Origin: a virus
Length of the DNA stretch: 39,639 bases
Direction: 5' to 3' (one strand)
IMG/VR virus record: IMGVR_UViG_3300046171_000070
Coordinates: 1 to 39,639 of that record
Both the position numbers and the translations under genes were made by a program. Shown here in pieces: positions 1 to 6,452 of the stretch; position 1 is the stretch's first letter, and each line of letters starts with the position of its first letter. The notes beneath the pieces were generated by a model. It saw nothing but the letters and a program-made list of their open reading frames with translations, ran no database searches and was not told the origin of the DNA.

Positions 1-29
1 TGGTGTTAACGATATAAAAAAATTTTTTG

Positions 30-53
30 CTACACTGCCCCGTGTGGTTTTTT
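30..53 (+). terminator. Intrinsic terminator, plus strand
   Basis: CTACAC (30-35) pairs with GTGTGG (42-47, one G-U) around the loop TGCCCC and is followed by six T. It would stop plus-strand transcription arriving from the small-terminase end once the genome is closed. The same element is conserved in the right copy of the repeat. Confidence 0.6.
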
Positions 54-121
54 GTGCAGTGGATCGCATGGAATAAAAAAAAAATAAAAAACATGGTAGC
101 CAGTGCGGAAAAATAGAAAAT

Positions 122-144
122 AAAAAACCCCACAATTTGCGGGG
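122..144 (-). terminator. Intrinsic terminator, minus strand
   Basis: Read on the minus strand, CCCCGC (144-139) pairs with GTGGGG (133-128) through one G-U wobble around a 5-nt loop, and six T follow (127-122). It lies directly downstream of the minus-strand gene at 172-357 and ends the leftmost minus-strand transcription unit. The wobble pair would be an A-C mismatch on the other strand, supporting the minus orientation. Confidence 0.75.
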
Positions 145-171
145 CGGGGTAGAGGCTGCGGAAAAATAAAA

Positions 172-357
172 TTAATTCCTGAACTGATTTGTGCAGTGTT
201 TCGGGGTGTTGTTTAATGTGCAATCTTTCATAAACTTATCGTAGCCAGTAAACCAGCTCGCAAAAATAAATGACGGAATAAAAATAACCATAGCAAAAAA
301 CGCTTTCGGGTTGTCGATTGCTCCAGCTCCTCGGGTTCGGGTTTTAGAATTTCTCAT
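172..357 (-). CDS. Small membrane protein in terminal repeat (left copy)
   Basis: A 61-residue protein with a basic N-terminus (MRNSKTRTRG), one hydrophobic segment (about residues 19-36, FFAMVIFIPSFIFASWF) and a polar C-terminal tail with two cysteines. It looks like a single-pass membrane protein; no family is recognised. The ATG at 357 is chosen; an in-frame TTG at 387 would add ten residues. The right repeat carries a variant (39412-39597) differing at about ten residues, so both copies are kept open. A terminator follows at 122-144. Confidence 0.6.
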   Translation of the reverse strand: MRNSKTRTRGAGAIDNPKAFFAMVIFIPSFIFASWFTGYDKFMKDCTLNNTPKHCTNQFRN

Positions 358-399
358 AATGTAAGTGTTTGGGGTGTGATACGGCAAGCAATAAAAAAA

Positions 400-609
400 T
401 TAAATATAATTAACATTCTCTTTGTCTATTGGATGTTGCCAAACTTTAAGACATGAATAATTAGGATAATTTTGTTTTTCCCTTTCTAGTTTTGCAAGTG
501 TTAATTTAATAGTTTCATCTAAAGTAAGATTTGGACTCCAATTACTGAAGTGCTTAAAAGTTTGAATAAAAAACTTTTTTTCATTTTCATGTGGTCTTGA
601 TAGTGACAT
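400..609 (-). CDS. Hypothetical small protein
   Basis: A 69-residue soluble, charged protein (starts MSLSRPHENEKK) with no recognised motif and no membrane segment. It sits between two other minus-strand small genes, in the same direction and with short gaps, so it is probably co-transcribed with them. Function unknown. Confidence 0.55.
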   Translation of the reverse strand: MSLSRPHENEKKFFIQTFKHFSNWSPNLTLDETIKLTLAKLEREKQNYPNYSCLKVWQHPIDKENVNYI

Positions 610-614
610 AATTT

Positions 615-692
615 TTAAACGTGATTAATAGTATTTTTTAAAAAGATGTAAATTAAAATAATTGTACAAATAAGAATAATAAAGCTAGACAT
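615..692 (-). CDS. Possible 25-residue membrane peptide
   Basis: ATG at 692 lies 2 nt downstream of the stop codon of the 695-1237 gene. The frame encodes 25 residues dominated by one hydrophobic stretch (SFIILICTIILIYIF) followed by a polar tail. The position suggests translational coupling, but AT-rich DNA readily gives hydrophobic frames by chance, so this is tentative. Confidence 0.3.
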   Translation of the reverse strand: MSSFIILICTIILIYIFLKNTINHV

Positions 693-694
693 TT

Positions 695-1237
695 TTATAA
701 CCCCATTGCCATAATTTTTTCTCCTATTTCCATTAATTGATTAAAAGATTCCTGGAGTAACAAATCCTGTAAATTCATTACTTGCTTATCAAAATCAAAA
801 TATCTTGAGGTTTTTGGAATATCTAAAAATAATTCATTAACTTTAACGGTCTTATAAATATTGTCTGTTTTATAAGCTAACCAGTTTTTAAACTCAATAT
901 CAAATAAATATTTGTATTCATCTGCAGAATCAAATTTTAAAAATTCTGTAATATCGTCATGTTTTTCTGATGTCAAAGTTTGATTTCTTTGCTCATAAGT
1001 TAAAACACTTAAGATTTCAAGACCATTTTTATTAATTTGTTTTTCTTGTTTCCAATTATAAGGAGTTGCAATATTGGATAAATCTCCCTTACTTAATAAA
1101 TTTCTTACTAACTTTTCATTAGTATAAAAATTTTCTAATATAAAACCCGTGTACTCTGGGTATCCGTCTTGATGACAGTAAACACTTTCAACCGTTCCAT
1201 CTTGGTTGAGAATTCCTATTCTTGATCTAGTAGACAT
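695..1237 (-). CDS. Hypothetical phage protein of the MSTRSRIG...HQDGYPE type
   Basis: A 180-residue protein. The N-terminal signature MSTRSRIGI followed by YCHQDGYPEYTG is a recurrent pattern in small phage and plasmid proteins (start MSTR, then a Y-x-H-x-DGYP motif), whose function is unknown to me. The rest is acidic and helical without recognisable catalytic residues. A good ribosome-binding site (AAAGGAG on the minus strand, 1246-1252) supports the ATG at 1237. Upstream, a TAAAAT -10-like hexamer and the TATTGTAGTA decimer (1320-1329) occupy the leader and promoter region. Confidence 0.75.
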   Translation of the reverse strand: MSTRSRIGILNQDGTVESVYCHQDGYPEYTGFILENFYTNEKLVRNLLSKGDLSNIATPYNWKQEKQINKNGLEILSVLTYEQRNQTLTSEKHDDITEFLKFDSADEYKYLFDIEFKNWLAYKTDNIYKTVKVNELFLDIPKTSRYFDFDKQVMNLQDLLLQESFNQLMEIGEKIMAMGL

Positions 1238-1319
1238 TGTTTAAACTCCTTTAAAATTTGGGTGATTTTTAATAGGCTTGTAGCCTGTACTCATTTTAAC
1301 ATAGATTTTTTTATTAAAC

Positions 1320-1329
1320 TACTACAATA
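1320..1329 (-). promoter_or_regulatory. TATTGTAGTA motif (candidate operator)
   Basis: One of four exact intergenic copies noticed of the decimer TATTGTAGTA (others at 6423-6432, 39177-39186 and 39193-39202). Here it lies on the minus strand upstream of the 695-1237 gene. A near copy with one mismatch is at 1456-1465. The 1238-1511 gap otherwise holds no gene I can support. Confidence 0.4.
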
Positions 1330-1511
1330 TTTAACTTTTTTTCTTATTTTAAAATCATTAGATTCTTAACTGTTTCATATTTCCAATTTAAAAACCTAGT
1401 CACTGACTTAATAAAATTTCTTTTTGTCTCGTTTTTGTCTCACTGTTTAAGATACTATTGTAATAACGTAGTAGCACCCGTAAAAAATTTAAAATCGTTC
1501 AAATTTTGCAT

Positions 1512-1543
1512 AAAAAAAGATCAGGTATTTTAACTCCTGATCT
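1512..1543 (-). terminator. Strong intrinsic terminator, minus strand
   Basis: On the minus strand AGATCAGG (1543-1536) pairs perfectly with CCTGATCT (1525-1518) over a 10-nt loop and runs into a tract of T (1517-1512). It follows the stop codon of the DUF932-like gene (1566) and separates it from the 695-1237 gene. Confidence 0.88.
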
Positions 1544-1565
1544 AGTTTTATTTGTTGTTAGCTTG

Positions 1566-2663
1566 TTAAATTGCTAAACATAGTTCTTTTGATTTATTTA
1601 AAATAGCATTTGCTTTACCATATAAATTATTTTCGGTTCTAATTCTTGCTTTTTCACTTTCACTTTTAATATTTTTACTTCCTGCTTGATGACTATAATA
1701 AAAACTTATTGCATTATTTAAACTATAAGCATTGCATCCGTTTTGATCTATTTCAGTTAAAAAATTATTTTTTATTTTTTCGGTTTGTACTAAATCCAAA
1801 TAAGTTTTTGGTCTTGATAATTTTAATTTTCTATCGGTTACAACTATTTTATTTTTCCATTCGTTTTGAAATAATTCTTTTATAGTTTCGTTTGCTTGTT
1901 CTAATGTTATTTGTTTTTGTGCCATGTATCGCCACTCTTGAATATCTTGATTAAATTGATGTTTATTAAAATCAATTATCTGCGGTAGTCGTTCCACTAA
2001 ACCTGTAATACTTTTTGTATGTTTAAAACTTAAATTTTCAGAATTTTTTACTTGTGCCATTTGGTTAAAACAAAACATTCTGAAGTCCAGAAGTGCCAAA
2101 GTGAACCCCACGCTTGAGTCCATTGATGTAATATAAGTAATTCGTCTTTTAATTGGATCATCTTTTAAAACATCCCCAATACAATCATTAATACAAGTAT
2201 TGATTACAAATCTTTTAGAATCTATATTCATTATTGACTCTATTGTTATTTTATCGCTGACTGATTCAATAACTTTTTTTATAGTATCTAGTTGTAAGAT
2301 TGTATATTCATTCTTAGGAATATTTAAAAGTTGCCCAGTACTATCATTAATAATTGCTTGATAGTCTTTTATTTCAATTAGTTCTTCATTATGATTTTTG
2401 TAAAATAAACCACTTGATTTTCTAGCTTTAAAATCTAAATTATTTGATTTCCAAATTTCGTCTATTGTTTGATCAGGTGTAATAATCTTGCTTCCTTTAT
2501 AAATAGTTTCATTAGAACTATTTTGATAACCGATTTTTTCGGCTGTTGTTTTGTTTGATTCTTCACTAGAAATATTAAAACTTCTATTTAAAGAATTGAT
2601 TAAATCTAATTGGTTTTGCATTTTTAAAATGTGGGTGTTTTTAATTCTGCTAATAAATAGCAT
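1566..2663 (-). CDS. DUF932-like plasmid/phage protein
   Basis: A 365-residue protein whose layout fits the DUF932 (phage/plasmid-like, TIGR03299-type) family. There is an early segment with DFKARKSSGLFY and the NDSTGQLL/YTILQ stretch, a middle ITYITSMDSSVGFTLAL segment with FRMFCFNQM, and a helical C-terminal part ending in an aromatic-rich motif near NAISFYYSHQAGS. Members are common on plasmids and phages and lack an established function. An in-frame ATG at residue 15 (2621) is an alternative start; neither has a clear ribosome-binding site. It is terminated by the hairpin at 1512-1543 and flanked upstream by the candidate origin region. Confidence 0.75.
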   Translation of the reverse strand: MLFISRIKNTHILKMQNQLDLINSLNRSFNISSEESNKTTAEKIGYQNSSNETIYKGSKIITPDQTIDEIWKSNNLDFKARKSSGLFYKNHNEELIEIKDYQAIINDSTGQLLNIPKNEYTILQLDTIKKVIESVSDKITIESIMNIDSKRFVINTCINDCIGDVLKDDPIKRRITYITSMDSSVGFTLALLDFRMFCFNQMAQVKNSENLSFKHTKSITGLVERLPQIIDFNKHQFNQDIQEWRYMAQKQITLEQANETIKELFQNEWKNKIVVTDRKLKLSRPKTYLDLVQTEKIKNNFLTEIDQNGCNAYSLNNAISFYYSHQAGSKNIKSESEKARIRTENNLYGKANAILNKSKELCLAI

Positions 2664-3025
2664 TACTAAAATATTACTCTATATATATATCATTTGCAAT
2701 CAATCCAAACATTTATATAATTAAGAAAATATTTTAACTAAGTATTTATACTCACAGTGTCCTGTGTGTGGAAAACTCACAGTGTCCTGTGGAAAACTTT
2801 TTTCTCAAAATTTCAGGAAAAATTTTTTCATATAGTCCACTGCACCTCAAAATTTTTGTATTATACCAGTGGGTTTCATCAAGAAAATATTTTCTCAGGT
2901 CAGGCAAAAAGTTAGCTTATGAAAGCAATTTTTCGGGTTTTTCAAATTAGACAGACAATCCAGTATGAAAGGCGATTTTTAAAATTCTGAGAATTATTAC
3001 TGAGAATAAAAACTGAGAATAATAA
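2664..3025. other. AT-rich intergenic region, candidate replication origin
   Basis: A non-coding gap of about 430 bp (to the start of the gene at 3097) between divergent units. A ~21-25 bp unit is duplicated at 2751-2796. Each copy contains CACAG-TGTC-CTGTG (2753-2766, 2778-2791), a small dyad, followed by TGTGGAAAA (2767-2775, 2788-2796). That is the complement of TTTTCCACA, the form I recall for cyanobacterial DnaA boxes. Beyond lie A/T-rich blocks, two CTCAAAATTT copies and the perfect palindrome AGAAAATATTTTCT (2882-2895). Origin function is inference. A 60-codon frame here (2768-2950, GTG start) is not convincing. Confidence 0.4.
2751..2796. repeat. Tandem duplicated unit with dyad and DnaA-like box
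   Basis: Two copies of CTCACAGTGTCCTGTG followed by TGGAAAA, 25 bp apart (dyads at 2753-2766 and 2778-2791). The first carries an extra TG. Such iteron-like duplications are typical of initiator or repressor binding sites. Confidence 0.6.
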
Positions 3026-3054
3026 TTGATAATTTACTAAAGTAATACTATAAT
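3026..3054 (+). promoter_or_regulatory. Sigma70-type promoter for the early plus-strand cluster
   Basis: TTGATA (3026-3031), 17-bp spacer, TATAAT (3049-3054). The predicted start is near 3061, giving a short leader with a ribosome-binding site TGAGGT (3085-3090) ahead of the ATG at 3097. It should drive the operon 3097-4831. Confidence 0.75.
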
Positions 3055-3096
3055 AAAAGTGTTCACTAATCCACAATTAATTAATGAGGTTAAATT

Positions 3097-3612
3097 ATGC
3101 CAAATTGGACATACAACAGAGTTAGAGTCAGGGGTGACGATTCTGAAAAAATAAAAGAAATTAAAGCACTATTTGAGGCTGAAAATCCTTTCAACGCTTT
3201 GATACCCGAACCACACTGGGAAACTACTCCTTTAACTAAAAAATACGCACAAGCCTATGCGTTTTCTGATCCTAGAGGAGATATTGGAGAACTACCAGTG
3301 CCACCCGATCCAGAGAAGCCTTATAGTTCTTGTACGTTTGCATCAACTGGTAGACAGGACGATAGATGGTACGATTGGCGAACTGAAAACTGGGGAACTA
3401 AGTGGGATATAAATGAAGTTGAATTTAATGAAGTCGATTCAGATTTTATTGAGTTTACTTTTAACACTGCTTGGTGTGCTCCCGAACCAATAGTCAATGA
3501 GTTACGTTCCAGATATGAATGTAAGGATGAAGAATCTTACAGCAATGGAAAGTATCTCAGTATATCGTGGCTCTACGAATTAGAAGGTGAAGAAGGGGTT
3601 GGTTATCTGTAA
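3097..3612 (+). CDS. DUF1281/Api92-like protein
   Basis: A 171-residue protein with the hallmark pattern of the DUF1281/Api92-like ferredoxin-fold family. It has an N-terminal MPNWTYNRVRVRG (MPNW-x-x-N-x-x-x-x-x-G), a central WYDWRTENWGTKWD block, and FTFNTAWCAPEPIV followed by an RYEC segment. The family is widespread on phages and mobile elements and its role is not established. First gene of the early plus-strand operon, with a good ribosome-binding site (TGAGGT, 6 nt before ATG). Its stop TAA overlaps the next start (TAATG). Confidence 0.8.
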   Translation: MPNWTYNRVRVRGDDSEKIKEIKALFEAENPFNALIPEPHWETTPLTKKYAQAYAFSDPRGDIGELPVPPDPEKPYSSCTFASTGRQDDRWYDWRTENWGTKWDINEVEFNEVDSDFIEFTFNTAWCAPEPIVNELRSRYECKDEESYSNGKYLSISWLYELEGEEGVGYL

Positions 3613-3806
3613 TGAAATACCAACAAAAACATCCAGAGTTTCCACTGGACAGTGCGTGGAGCGATCCAGATAAAAGACACACTTTTATTGAAGAGATTTC
3701 TGATCTAGCTTTCGGTGATGACACAATACAACGTGGTTTCACTATGGAAGAGGTTATTACTCGAATAAAGCTCTATTGTTATAGGTCTATAAATGAGTAT
3801 GACTAA
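3612..3806 (+). CDS. Hypothetical small protein
   Basis: A 64-residue acidic protein beginning MKYQQKHPEF. Its start codon shares one base with the preceding stop (TAATG), implying translational coupling. It overlaps the next gene by 14 nt. No domain recognised. Confidence 0.65.
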   Translation: MKYQQKHPEFPLDSAWSDPDKRHTFIEEISDLAFGDDTIQRGFTMEEVITRIKLYCYRSINEYD

Positions 3807-4143
3807 AGAAGAAGCTGAAGATTTTGTTTATAAGTGTCTGTTAGATAACGAATCCAAAGATGTTAAAGAAAGGCTATCCCGTAAACATATTACTGATATA
3901 CTTTCTGAAGATTTTGAGATTCCTACTTCTACGGCTTATAGATATTATCAAGATTCCTTTAATCTATACAAATGGCAACAGGCTAAACCCGATCCAGATA
4001 AAAAGATTAAAGATAACAAAGATACCATTTTAGATAATGTGTTAGATACTGCTGAAGCTGCACTGGCTGACGGAGATACTGTCTCATATTTTAAAGGTAT
4101 CGAATTATATTCAAAATTACTTACGAGGTTTAAAAAAGTATGA
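3793..4143 (+). CDS. Hypothetical protein with possible helix-turn-helix
   Basis: A 116-residue helical protein. Residues about 30-50 (HITDILSEDFEIPTSTAYRY) read like a helix-turn-helix, and the C-terminal half (TAEAALADGDTVSYFKGIEL) is a short helical hairpin. This layout resembles the small-terminase-like protein at 38715-39161 (HTH followed by a 'RGQLQTAAQILDSLGK' hairpin), so it may be a DNA-binding accessory or a distant relative; that is inference. ATG at 3799 is an alternative start. Next gene overlaps by 4 nt. Confidence 0.6.
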   Translation: MSMTKEEAEDFVYKCLLDNESKDVKERLSRKHITDILSEDFEIPTSTAYRYYQDSFNLYKWQQAKPDPDKKIKDNKDTILDNVLDTAEAALADGDTVSYFKGIELYSKLLTRFKKV

Positions 4144-4322
4144 TTCAACAAGAATACAAAGGTTTTGAAATCAATGAACTTTATGATTTACAGCAAAAAC
4201 CTTATTACAACATTGCTAAAGTTTTTAATAACGATCCATATTATGAAATATGGGGAACTGATTATAGAACTATAGATGATGCTAAAAAAGCAATAGATAA
4301 TGGAGAACTACCCCATGGCTGA
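4140..4322 (+). CDS. Hypothetical small protein
   Basis: A 60-residue protein (MIQQEYKGFEINEL...) that begins with an ATGA overlap on the preceding stop. The sequence EYKGFEI...YRTIDDAKKAID suggests a small beta-beta-alpha fold of the type common in short phage and bacterial proteins. No function can be assigned. Confidence 0.6.
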   Translation: MIQQEYKGFEINELYDLQQKPYYNIAKVFNNDPYYEIWGTDYRTIDDAKKAIDNGELPHG

Positions 4323-4512
4323 CTCCTTTTTACACAACCATCAATCTGCGTTGGATAGCCAACGTGAAGATGATGCAATTAATGATTTAAAAAATTCGGG
4401 TATATATCCCGATCCAGATGATGAGGAAATTTCTGTTGATGATGATGACTACGAACCAACGGATTTTGAAATGATGTCATCCTTTGGCACTAAATGGCAT
4501 GATTACTTATGA
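4315..4512 (+). CDS. Hypothetical acidic protein
   Basis: A 65-residue strongly acidic protein (DPDDEEISVDDDDYEP). The ATG at 4315 is preferred because GGAG (4302-4305) sits at proper distance inside the end of the previous gene; an ATG at 4300 is also in frame. Very acidic small phage proteins can mimic DNA or bind host factors, but nothing here proves it. The weak minus-strand terminator at 4389-4412 lies within it. Confidence 0.6.
   Translation: MADSFLHNHQSALDSQREDDAINDLKNSGIYPDPDDEEISVDDDDYEPTDFEMMSSFGTKWHDYL
4389..4412 (-). terminator. Weak intrinsic terminator, minus strand, inside a plus-strand gene
   Basis: On the minus strand TCGGG (4412-4408) pairs with CCCGA (4400-4396) over a 7-nt loop, followed after TT by a T-rich tract (complement of A-run 4389-4394). 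It is the best candidate to end the ssb-exonuclease transcript, which has no intergenic space of its own. The stem is short, so confidence is limited. Confidence 0.35.
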
Positions 4513-4661
4513 GTAACTCACAAAATACAAATCTATTAGAAAATTTTTATGAGGAAGCTTATGATCATTTTTCTAAAACACATCCAGATTGGAATGAAGA
4601 AAAACTCTGTTATGTAGCAGAGAAAAACGCTAAAAGAAGATTTGAGGAATTATCACAATGA
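4509..4661 (+). CDS. Hypothetical small protein
   Basis: A 50-residue protein (MSNSQNTNLLENFYEEAYDH...) whose ATG overlaps the preceding stop (ATGA at 4509-4512). It is mainly helical and charged. Part of the overlapping chain of early genes; no family recognised. Confidence 0.6.
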   Translation: MSNSQNTNLLENFYEEAYDHFSKTHPDWNEEKLCYVAEKNAKRRFEELSQ

Positions 4662-4831
4662 CTTGCGATCCATTCACTAACGAAGAGTTAGATCAACTGT
4701 ATGATCTAGCACGAGATAAACATGAAGAAGTTATGTGTGGAGATTGGGAAGCTGTTAAAACAGACATTGCCGATCTTCATGTACTTATGAGTAAATTAAT
4801 CTATGCCCAGAGAAAACTAGACGATAGCTAA
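4658..4831 (+). CDS. Hypothetical small protein, last gene of early operon
   Basis: A 57-residue helical protein (MTCDPFTNEELDQLYDLARD...) starting with an ATGA overlap. It ends 15 nt inside the 3' end of the convergent exonuclease gene (stop at 4817), so the two operons overlap tail to tail. The operon's terminator is downstream, within the exonuclease coding region (4885-4916). Confidence 0.6.
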   Translation: MTCDPFTNEELDQLYDLARDKHEEVMCGDWEAVKTDIADLHVLMSKLIYAQRKLDDS

Positions 4832-5659
4832 CTCTTTTAGTTGTTTGTGGTAGCGATCCACTCTATCTAAGAATATACTTTCTGATCCTCTCATTTCTAA
4901 TTCTGAGAGGATTTTTATTTGGGGTTTTCCGCTTCTGCGAGCTACTACAACTGCCCCGTATTTTGCTTGTATTCCTGTGAGACTCTTGAGACCCAAACTG
5001 TACGCTCCAAGTTGATGGCAGAATTGGTTTATCATGTCGTCTGACCTAGCTTCTTTAGCTGTTTTCCAATCTACTATGAATGGCCCTTTTCCATCTATAT
5101 CCAGTAGAGCGTCTGCTGTACCAGCAAATCCGAATCCTTCTTTGTAAACACTGAATTCAACTGCATGAATGGCCGTTACACGTTCCAATATGAATGATCG
5201 TAGACCTCTTGCGTAGCCTGACGCACTCCAGTTAACACGAGGTGCGGATTCGGCTGCTTTCTGGAGAGCCCATTGCGTAACTTTTTTCGGGCAACGTTCC
5301 AATCCATCATCACCTGTTCTCCATATACCTCGCTTATTTGCGTTTTGCCTGGAGAATTTGGCTGCCAGTTTGAGGATAAATTCTGCATTAGCGTGAGCCA
5401 GCCTTCCTCTTTCACAGGCAATATCACGTTCCAGAGGAGAGTCAGGTCTTTGTAACCATTTTTCAAGAGCATCTTTTGTATGGGGTTCTGCGGTTTCTTT
5501 TAGTATGTGTGTAACTGAGTGATATATATTGTCATTTCCATCACGGTAGACTCTGTACGGTCCACTATTATCTTGAATAAGAGTCCACTTTCTTAGAGAG
5601 GCTAGTGCGTTTTGTTTGTCTAGCGTTCCCATAAGTGGTGAATAAATACACGTTCCCAT
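4817..5659 (-). CDS. PD-(D/E)XK exonuclease (RecB/Cas4-like)
   Basis: A 280-residue nuclease of the RecB/Cas4-like PD-(D/E)XK superfamily. Visible motifs in order: ERGRLAHA with His89, Glu168 in AVEFSVYKEG, GTAD with Asp183, IVDWKTAK with Asp197 and Lys199 as the D-x-K core, and the Q-x-x-x-Y motif (QLGAY, residues 216-220). Such phage enzymes process DNA ends in replication or recombination. The ATG at 5659 is used; ATG at 5632 would remove nine residues, and neither has a clear ribosome-binding site. It follows the ssDNA-binding gene after a 124-bp gap filled by a structured RNA element. Its 3' part contains, antisense, the terminator of the convergent operon. Confidence 0.85.
   Translation of the reverse strand: MGTCIYSPLMGTLDKQNALASLRKWTLIQDNSGPYRVYRDGNDNIYHSVTHILKETAEPHTKDALEKWLQRPDSPLERDIACERGRLAHANAEFILKLAAKFSRQNANKRGIWRTGDDGLERCPKKVTQWALQKAAESAPRVNWSASGYARGLRSFILERVTAIHAVEFSVYKEGFGFAGTADALLDIDGKGPFIVDWKTAKEARSDDMINQFCHQLGAYSLGLKSLTGIQAKYGAVVVARRSGKPQIKILSELEMRGSESIFLDRVDRYHKQLKELAIV
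4885..4916 (+). terminator. Strong intrinsic terminator, plus strand, inside the exonuclease gene
   Basis: ATCCTCTCA (4885-4893) pairs perfectly with TGAGAGGAT (4904-4912) over a 10-nt loop, and TTTTTATTT follows. It lies 54 nt downstream of the last early plus-strand gene but within the minus-strand exonuclease coding sequence, where it encodes residues around KILSELEMRGSE. Confidence 0.85.
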
Positions 5660-5678
5660 AATTAATATACAGCAAAAT

Positions 5679-5772
5679 AAAAAAGAGTCAATGACTATCG
5701 GGACTTACACATACCTCAACTTAAAACCCCGAGGTAGGGAAAAAAGTATGATGCCCGAATAGTTTGACTCTT
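5679..5772 (-). ncRNA. Structured RNA element between ssb and exonuclease
   Basis: In the minus-strand transcript AAGAGTCAA (5772-5764) pairs with TTGACTCTT (5691-5683). Inside it ACTATTCGGG pairs with CCCGATAGT with one bulge, and an inner hairpin TACCTC/GAGGTA caps it. A T-rich tract follows at once (5682 downward). The element fills the 124-bp gap between the two genes, so it may act as an attenuator/terminator, a processing site or a cis-regulatory RNA. It matches no RNA family I can identify. Confidence 0.6.
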
Positions 5773-5783
5773 ATGAATGGCGA

Positions 5784-6386
5784 TTATTCAGCTTCTTTGA
5801 AAGGATCACCGCCATCTATCAGACGAGATAGATCAAATCCTTCATCTTGGGCTATATCCCATGCTTCGTCTACAGCTTTAGCCATAGCTTTTTTCTTTGG
5901 GGCAGCTTGCACAGTGTATCTTGTGTCTGTACCTTCTCCATCACGGGATAAGTAGAAATCACATTGAGTCATTGAATCTTCATAATCCTCTAATTGGCTT
6001 ATGTTATCCAGTGCTTGAGTAACTGTTTTTTGTGTCCATGAAAATACCTGTACACGTTCCATGTCGTAGTTATATACGGGAACTGCTTGAGCTATTTTGC
6101 AAGCTTCTGGACCTTTGCCATCTCGTGTAAGAGATCTAACAAAATCATCACCGAGTTTAACTGCAATGTCCTCGTTAGTTGGTTCTTCACTAAAACGGAA
6201 TGGTTTACGTTTTTGGGGATCGTTAACATCATTGCCCCATAGTTCATAGAACATGAAAGGCTCTTCTGCTAATAATGTAAAACGTACTTTTTGTCCGCTT
6301 TTAACACTTGATGGGTTCAAGTAATTGTCTTTTGTGCTAGCTGTTGAAGTAGCATCTTCTCTAGCTTTAGCTGAGATGAAAGGCAT
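5784..6386 (-). CDS. ssb: Single-stranded DNA-binding protein (phage type)
   Basis: A 200-residue protein. Residues about 30-60 (SGQKVRFTLLAEEPFMFYEL and the KRKPFRF strand) look like the start of an OB-fold. The remainder alternates charged and aromatic segments, and the C-terminus is acidic (DGGDPFKEAE), typical of SSBs that recruit partners through an acidic tail. Similar proteins accompany PolA-type replication modules in marine cyanophages (recognition from memory). It is first in a minus-strand unit with the exonuclease, driven by the promoter at 6424-6452, with a leader of roughly 30 nt lacking a clear Shine-Dalgarno sequence. Confidence 0.65.
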   Translation of the reverse strand: MPFISAKAREDATSTASTKDNYLNPSSVKSGQKVRFTLLAEEPFMFYELWGNDVNDPQKRKPFRFSEEPTNEDIAVKLGDDFVRSLTRDGKGPEACKIAQAVPVYNYDMERVQVFSWTQKTVTQALDNISQLEDYEDSMTQCDFYLSRDGEGTDTRYTVQAAPKKKAMAKAVDEAWDIAQDEGFDLSRLIDGGDPFKEAE

Positions 6387-6422
6387 AATGCGTGTTGGCT
6401 ATAGAAGCCTGAGTTGCCTTAC

Positions 6423-6432
6423 TATTGTAGTA
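6423..6432 (+). promoter_or_regulatory. TATTGTAGTA motif (candidate operator)
   Basis: Exact copy of the decimer also found at 1320-1329, 39177-39186 and 39193-39202. Here it covers the -10 element of the ssb promoter (complement of TACAAT, 6424-6429) and ends just before the -35 of the opposing promoter. A protein bound here would block ssb transcription and probably affect the other direction. Confidence 0.45.
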
Positions 6433-6452
6433 CATAGACAAATCAATGTCAA
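6424..6452 (-). promoter_or_regulatory. Promoter for ssb-exonuclease (overlapping divergent pair)
   Basis: On the minus strand: TTGACA (6452-6447, perfect), 17-bp spacer, TACAAT (6429-6424). The predicted start is near 6417, about 30 nt before the ssb ATG. It overlaps the plus-strand promoter by 18 bp. Confidence 0.8.

Larger units (their letters stand above)
1..399. repeat. Terminal direct repeat, left copy
   Basis: Bases 1-399 recur at 39240-39639 in the same orientation with one homopolymer indel and roughly 20 substitutions. The match begins at base 1 and runs to the last base of the window, as expected when a circular or permuted genome was assembled past its junction. The repeat holds one small minus-strand gene and two oppositely oriented terminators. 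The copies are not identical, which argues against a classic replicated terminal repeat and for two co-existing variants or a diverged duplication. Confidence 0.9.

Noticed and set aside
2768-2950. 60-codon plus-strand frame with GTG start in the intergenic region
   Set aside because: It begins inside the duplicated DnaA-like box unit, lacks a ribosome-binding site, and its composition follows the AT-rich DNA.
3793-4143. Calling this gene the small terminase
   Set aside because: It has a similar HTH-plus-hairpin layout, but it is far from terL in an early operon; the gene at 38715 next to terL is the better candidate.
5683-5772. Integron attC site or phage attachment site
   Set aside because: The long inverted repeat resembles attC in size, but the GTTRRRY/RYYYAAC core boxes are missing and no integrase gene is present.
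5683-5772. Known cyanobacterial glutamine-type riboswitch
   Set aside because: The conserved loop sequences I remember for that class are not present, and the downstream gene is a nuclease.
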